Source: Beta vulgaris subsp. vulgaris
Taxonomy: Eukaryota > Streptophyta > Magnoliopsida > Caryophyllales > Amaranthaceae
Assembly: GCF_026745355.1 (NCBI RefSeq)
Contig: NC_079209.1
Span: forward strand, 29,747,347-29,811,346
DNA: 64,000 nucleotides
Direction: 5' to 3'
A program made the translations under genes and the position numbers. This document shows positions 58,599-64,000 of the stretch, in pieces (position 1 is the first letter of the stretch; the number at the start of each line of letters is the position of its first letter). Below the pieces are notes generated by a model, which was not told the origin of the DNA, made no database searches, and worked only from the letters and a program-made list of their open reading frames with translations.

Positions 58599-59121
58599 TC
58601 TCTATTATATAAGCCAAGGGAGGAGGTGTGGTGTCCTCTTTTGAAGTGACTAAAATACCCTTAATGATCTAATTAATGGAATGAAAAAAATTACAAAAGC
58701 AAATCATTTTAAAAATTTTCATTCCAACTTGCCATTTAAAACAAGTTTAAAATGGTATATGCATCAAATACTTCAATCAAAAATTAAATGGACAAAATAT
58801 TTATACCTTATAAAAAAAGATGGCATACATATAACGTGCACATGAAAAGTTTGGACATTCACTACCTTTGATACTCTTTAATTCAGTTAAACCAACTCAT
58901 TATTTTTGTTCTTTTTGTTCAATATTCATTCACAAAAAATTAATGTTAACAATCACTCACAACCTTTTATTTTTTTACATTAGCGAATTAATATATCTAA
59001 ATTCATCTAACTGTTGAATTTTTCACATTTAAGTTTAATCATAAATTAAGTACGAATGGAGTATCTAATAGAATAACAAATTTTGAAATTAACGCACGCA
59101 TCGCGTGCATATGAAGGCTAG
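58599..59121 (+). mobile_element. Short non-autonomous Helitron
   Basis: The 523-bp unit starts with TCTCTATTATAT after an A and ends in CTAG before a T, the Helitron A/T insertion rule with a CTRR terminus. Eleven nt before the end is a GC hairpin, GCACGC-ATC-GCGTGC (59094-59108), the usual 3' termination signal. No Rep/helicase gene, no TIRs and no target duplication. Confidence 0.85.
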
Positions 59122-60229
59122 TAATTTCATGAAGAAACTCAAGCTGCACAAAGGCATATGCAAGCAAGTTGAAGAATGAAAACAACAGAAATTCAAATAG
59201 CACATAAAACACAGTCTATATAGTATTACCAGCTTCTCCATGAGCGTAACGACAATTCGGACCATATTTACAGCTCTTACTCCTCATCCAACTGTGACAC
59301 AACCTTGTTTTAATTCTTGAATCAACATCAACTGGCTGAAAATTGCTCACAACAGACGTCTCCCTAGATAAGTCTCTCTATTGTCCTTCATACGTCTCCA
59401 ATGGCTTATGCATAAAGATACCTCAGATGTGAAATGTTCTCTCAGCAACAAAGAAATTGCAAATTTTCGATATTTGTGAATTGTTCTCTTCATTAACAAA
59501 GAAACTGGGAAGAAAGTAATAATATTCCCTAACATAAACTAACAAGTAACAATATCAATCAGAAATTCAACAAAAAGAGAGGAAAATCAGCAATTATTCA
59601 CACTTACATAATTTCCAATTCAAGCCAAATTAAACATAGATTACAAAATGTTACATCAAAATATGTTAACAAAAAAAACCCTAGCACAGAAGAAAATCGA
59701 TAATTTATGAAAACAACGAAGTATTTACTATCAAATGAAGGTACTTGCTGAATTCATCTCGCAAAAAGTATAACGCAAATATAAACAAACATCGCAAGAA
59801 ATTCGAAAAAATACGAAAAATTCTCAACTAATTTCGGAGCAAAAATTAGCAAAATCGGAATTAAAGCTTCAATGAAAGACAACAAAACTTAACTTGCTAG
59901 TAATTGCAGATAGTACCTAGAATAGATCACAGTGAAGAACTGGAAAAAGGAGGGAGTTGTGACTGCTTCAGCCTGCAATGTCGCTTTAATTCGATAGGGA
60001 AAACCCACTTTTAGGGTTTGGTTTCATGAGTAGCAAAAAAAAAAAAAAATAGAACAGAAAATGAAATAGTGCTTACCAGCGGCAAAGAGGTGGAGATAAA
60101 ATGAGGTCGGCCGTCAATGGCTTCTTGCTTCTTCAATTTGCCGACTGAAAGAGGCAACTTCTCTCTTTTAAGTTGCGTTGAAATAAACCCTACTAAAAAG
60201 GGCCACTTTATAATACCCCCTTTTTCCTT
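59122..60229. other. Unassigned AT-rich stretch before a CACTA end
   Basis: No ORF with a recognisable domain. The part from 59930 to 60200 looks gene-like (moderate GC, short open patches), but no exon model holds together. It may be interior of the CACTA element that ends at 60466. Confidence 0.35.
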
Positions 60230-60466
60230 CCATCATCGACCGTTTACAACCGTCGCCTTAGGTAAACAAAATTTCAGAGGCACATTAATCAACTTAATGA
60301 TGACTTGAAACTGACGTTGTTTTTCAACGACTGTTAAACCGTCGTTGTATCCTTTACAAGCAGTCGGTGTTTACCGACGGCTTACCGCAGACCCTGTTTT
60401 GTAAGAACGATAATTTTTCTGACCGTCGCTGTTAAACAGTCGTTGTTTTAGCATTTTCTTGTAGTG
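60230..60466. mobile_element. CACTA transposon right terminus
   Basis: The end reads TTTTCTTGTAGTG, the inverse of the CACTACAAGAAAA terminus found in many plant CACTA elements. It is preceded by multiple direct and inverted copies of an accgtcg/cgacggt-type word (60235-60440). No matching left end was found in the window, so the size is unknown. Confidence 0.75.
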
Positions 60467-60720
60467 TATGCTAGTCATTAAAATCCATAAAACTCTATTA
60501 ATAACAACCTTCTAAAATTCTAGCAACTTATCAATTATTAAAACTCTCTTTAAACATACTTAAACATGCTTAAATTCATAAGTTAAATCAATTTCATAGT
60601 TTATAACATACTACTATGATTTTTCAATCTTTAACACCCTAAAAATTCATACTTTGATAATTAAAAACTCAATCTAAATATTATAATCAAATGTATAATT
60701 TTATTTTTTCAATACATACT

Positions 60721-61352
60721 TGTTATGGCTGAATTTTTTGACAGGGTGACACTGACGCGACGACTCGATGACGTGATGCCATCTGACATGATGACGAAGT
60801 AAATGCGACCCGAAGACACAGCGAAGGACGCAAGATTGAGAGCAGAGTATTAAGTGGTAACGGTCCCGCTAAATAAGGAAGGAGTGTTATGAGCCATAAA
60901 TTCAGCCGTTAAAGGGGACAAATCAAGACGTTGGAGCGTAAGCATAGAAGATCTTCCATGATTGAAGCGCGAAGTTAATGTAATGATTAGTGAATTCATT
61001 TTTGTATTCGTTGAGAAAAAGCCAAGGAAAAAAGAAGGCATATAAAAGGGAGAGAGAGGTCATTGACATGTTTTTTACGCAACATTATTGGAAGAAACAC
61101 TAGAGAGAACTTAGAACTCTTGTAACGACAGTCAGTCACTAAGAAAAGATAGTGAACTACATTAGTTTGGTGGATCTCCAACCACCCGCGGTTTTTTACC
61201 CACCTTCATTGGGGTTTTCCGCGTCACCACTTTTGTGTGTTCATCCCCTTTGATCCCCTTTGCATTCTTTTGTCGCGTTGTCTTTAACATCATCTGGTTA
61301 ACACGTCCCACAACTTTAATTTCGTCGTAAGTGATAAATTTTAGCATAAACA
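60721..61352 (+). repeat. 5' LTR of the Tat/Retand element
   Basis: Begins TGTTATGGCTG and ends TAGCATAAACA, 632 bp, followed after 3 nt by the primer site. The left flank atact (60716-60720) is the probable TSD, but the partner is not visible. Confidence 0.82.
61041..61047 (+). promoter_or_regulatory. TATA box of the Tat/Retand LTR
   Basis: GGCATATAAAAGGGAGAG is a strong TATA context about 310 bp before the LTR end, suitable for the U3/R boundary. Confidence 0.65.
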
Positions 61353-61355
61353 ATT

Positions 61356-61372
61356 TGGCACCCACCGTGGGG
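61356..61372 (+). other. Primer-binding site of the Tat/Retand element
   Basis: TGGCACCCACCGTGGGG lies 3 nt after the LTR. This is the form seen next to LTRs in Tat-branch elements. I did not assign the tRNA. Confidence 0.7.
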
Positions 61373-61407
61373 CATAACCAGACCATCTACTGTTCAAAAT
61401 CCATCAA

Positions 61408-63442
61408 ATGGGAGAAACACCTAACCTCGAGGAAATGCAGAGACAATACGAACAAATGAGAGCAGAATTGCTCGAAATGAAGCAAGCTAATAGCGGCTAG
61501 CTACCGACTTTACGACATCGCAAGAGAGGATCCAGAAATTGCAAGAATAGTTAGCATCGTCCAAGGCTTCGAAGGTCCGACGTCGTGCTAATCTGAACGA
61601 CATCCCTTTGATGGGGAATCTTTCTGAGTCAGATGATGAGGAACCTGAAAACGACGAAGAACCCGAGGATGAAGAGCCCTTGAACAATGAAGGGAACGAC
61701 CAAGGCGAAGGAGAAACGAATCTTATGACAAAGCGCATGGCCCAGATCGAAAAGCAAAATAAGCGATTGATGAAGCTCATGTCCCAGCTCCCTCGAGTCC
61801 CAACGCCAGGCATCGTGGAGCATCCCGACGGATATACAGAATCCCCTTCGTCGATAGGATCTCAAGGGCCGTGCTTCCCAAGAAGCTCAACCTGCCTACC
61901 CTAGCTGCTAGTTATGATGGTTCAACCGATCCAGGCGAGCACGTTGCGCAATACAAGCAGCGGATGTGGCAAGCGTCAATTCCCTGGCATTTGGTAGAGG
62001 CCTGCATGTGCAAATCTTTTGGAGCTACGCTCACCGGTCCCGCTCTCAAGTGGCTCGGATCTCTCAGGCCAGGAAGCATTGGCAATTTTTCCACCCTAGT
62101 CAATAAGTTCTATGAGAAGTTCGAAGGCAGTCGCAGCCTGGAAAAGCAGACGAGCGATCTATATGGCATCGTTCAAGGACCTAAAGAATCTGTTCGCGAT
62201 TATTATAATCGCTTTAACAAAGAGATGATTAGCATTATAGATCATGATACTAAGACTGCTATTGAATGTTTCAGGAAAGGATTAATCTTGCGATCAAAGC
62301 TATACAACCGTTTGACGAAGTACCCGTGCCAGACGTTTGAGGAAGTCAAGTCGCGAGCGTTAGCCCAGATGAGATTGGAGGAAGCCGATGCCATCCTCAG
62401 CACCATATCCAACCGACGTGCACCGGAGACCCCTGGTGACCGGAAGGCTTTCGTCCCTAAGAAGAACAATTGGCGAAGCCACCCTTATAGCCGTTCAAAC
62501 CAGGTAAACAATGTTACTGACGTTGTCGAAAATGCAGGTAACAACGCGAGGACGGATTCGCCGACGTTCCCCGCTCTAGACTCCTACGGATTTTTCATCG
62601 ATGTCGGAGGCTTCGTGAATGCTTTATCCAAAATCGGAGCACCAGTTCATTGGCCAAAAAAGAGCGACCAGCCGGAAGCGCAAAAAGATCAAACAAAATG
62701 GTGTCAGTGCCATCATGACCCTGGCCATAAGACGGAGGAGTGCATTGCGCTGCAGCGAGAGGTCGTGTTCATACTTAATAATGGGCATCTTAAAGACCTT
62801 TTCAGCGATAAAGGTAAAGCGTCCTTCGGTAGGAATACCGCGCAGTCCGACCCTCCTGCGTCGCCCACGCACGTAAAGGTAATCAACGTTATTTCTGGTG
62901 GATCTGATGTATGTGGACTAACGTATTCCCCAGCCAAAAGGCTAGCAAGAGAGGGTACCCCCTCGTCCGCCGTTTATAAATCTTGCAGGACAGCTAAGGA
63001 ACGCAAGCTCGAAGCAATGGCAATAACCTTTGACGACGACGACGTCTGCGAGGTGGAGCACCACGATGGATTAGTCATATCCCTGACTGTCAGCAATTGC
63101 TTGTTAACGCAAGTGTTAGTCGATGGGGGCAGCTCAGCCAACATCATATTCAAAAGCGCTCTCGAAGGTATGGGTTTGTGCGATAAAGATATTACTAAAA
63201 AATCTACTGTTTTGGTAGGGTTCAGTGGAGAGGCTCAACATACTGTCGAAGAGATCACATTGCCAACGCTAGCCAAAGGCGTCAACCTGCCAACCAGATT
63301 CAACGTTGTGGACTGCCCGTCAGCGTTTAACATCATTCTCGACACTCCATGGATATACAAGATGAAGGCCGTCCCCTCAACTTATCATCAATCGCTGAAG
63401 TTTCCTACCAAGTGGGGCGTCCAAGAAATAAAGGGCGAGTAG
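61408..63442 (+). pseudogene. Tat/Retand gag and protease, with early stop and frameshifts
   Basis: ATG 61408 (MGETPNLEEMQRQYEQMR) reads 30 codons to TAG at 61498. Acidic coding sequence (LSESDDEEPENDEEPEDEEP) continues in a second frame from 61608. The main frame, 61871-63442, holds Retrotrans_gag (SYDGSTDPGEHVAQYKQRMW, FEGSRSLEKQTSDLYGIVQG) and a Cys/His motif, CQCHHDPGHKTEEC. The aspartic protease (VLVDGGSSANIIFKSALEGM) ends before TAG at 63440. Three frames over the first 460 nt mean this copy lacks a normal Gag N-terminus. Confidence 0.85.
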
Positions 63443-64000
63443 AAGTCTGCAAGAGAATGCTATAGTTCGTCGCTCAAACCCCTGAAAGCGTCTATCTAGC
63501 AATTAAAGGATGGGTCAGCGCCCGACGCGCCCAGCGAGCAGGACGTGGATGAAGTGATGCTCGATCCATCCATCCCCGATCACGTCGTTCGAATCGGAGC
63601 GACATTATCGCAAGAAATACGAGGTCAATTAGTTGATTTTTTGAAAACTAACCAAGATTGTTTTGCTTGGTCCCATGAAGATATGACAGGAATCAGCCCT
63701 GACGTCATTACGCATAAGCTCAACGCCGACCCCGCTCACAAGCCTGTAAAACAGAAAAGATGCAAATTCGCACTTGAAAGGAATCAAGTCATCAATGACG
63801 AGGTTCAGGAGCTGATCGATACCGGAAAGATCCGCGAGGTAAAGTATCCAGATTGGTTAGCCAATGTCGTGGTGGTCAGCAAAAAGAACGGGAAGTGGAG
63901 AGTCTGCATCGACTTCACAGATTTGAACAAAGCATGTCCCAAGGATCCGTTACCTCCCCCTCATATAGATGCAATGGTTGAGGCGATGGCAGGTCACGAG
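63443..64000 (+). pseudogene. Tat/Retand reverse transcriptase, N-terminal part
   Basis: In the same frame as the gag-protease ORF, after TAG at 63440 and a second TAG at 63497, the reading is open to the window end. It contains HVVRIGATLSQEI, NQDCFAWSHEDMTG, QELIDTGKIREVKYPDWLAN and VVVSKKNGKWRVCIDFTDLN. The palm and catalytic box lie beyond 64000. It is called a pseudogene only because of the two stops. Confidence 0.85.

Larger units (their letters stand above)
60721..64000 (+). mobile_element. Tat/Retand-type Ty3/gypsy element, left part
   Basis: An LTR (60721-61352), a primer site, a gag-protease frame and the start of RT run off the right edge. Gag and RT motif wording (AWSHEDMTGISPDV, KPVKQKRCKF, CIDFTDLNKACPKD) is that of the Tat/Retand branch. 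GC content is higher than in the surroundings, consistent with a more recent insertion. The 3' LTR and TSD are outside the window. Confidence 0.88.

Noticed and set aside
63440..63442. First TAG after protease as programmed readthrough
   Set aside because: It is followed by AAG-TCT, not a known leaky context. It fits a decayed CAG codon.

Overview
This window is nuclear DNA of a plant, most likely a eudicot. It is AT-rich and dominated by plant transposon lineages: Ty3/gypsy elements including an Athila with a tRNA-Asp primer site and its plant-specific extra ORF, an L1-type LINE, CACTA, PIF/Harbinger, Stowaway-like and Helitron elements. It also holds one intron-containing plant gene of the DUF630/DUF632 (NRG2-like) family. 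The species cannot be named from the sequence alone.

Positions 1677-23888 are a three-layer nest of LTR retrotransposons, and each layer can be peeled off by its own 5-bp target-site duplication (TSD). The outer element is a plus-strand Ty3/gypsy element with LTRs 1677-2767 and 22797-23888 and TSD CAAAA. A minus-strand Athila (3957-17528, TSD AGAAT) sits in its gag. A 1.95-kb solo LTR (17854-19805, TSD ATGGC) sits in its protease region. The Athila LTRs and its region between pol and the extra ORF carry arrays of a 14-bp GC-rich palindrome. A second Athila-like solo LTR at 51375-52948 carries an analogous array with a different 14-mer just upstream of its TATA box.

Positions 23889-25581 are the 3' end of a minus-strand chromovirus, followed by a Harbinger-type MITE (26183-26902). 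From about 27090 to 39895 lies a split inverted repeat with roughly 1-kb arms. It has been opened by an L1 LINE (about 28985-33909) and by a non-autonomous CACTA transposon (34112-38970). The CACTA itself contains a MULE-like element, a second CACTA terminus and a Stowaway-like MITE.

Positions 41310-47903 (minus strand) hold the only apparently intact host gene: five coding exons, all GT-AG junctions in phase, 650 codons, and an N-myristoylation-type MGCAAS start. Its large introns carry local tandem repeats.

Positions 49753-60466 hold a small MITE, a truncated and mutated minus-strand gypsy element interrupted by the Athila-like solo LTR and by a 606-bp foldback-like element, the start of its LTR at 57031, a 523-bp Helitron (58599-59121) and a CACTA right end (60466). 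The window closes with the left part of a plus-strand Tat/Retand-type gypsy element (60721 onward) that runs off the edge. Nearly all transposon reading frames are broken. Premature TAG codons and 1-nt indels are the commonest lesions.
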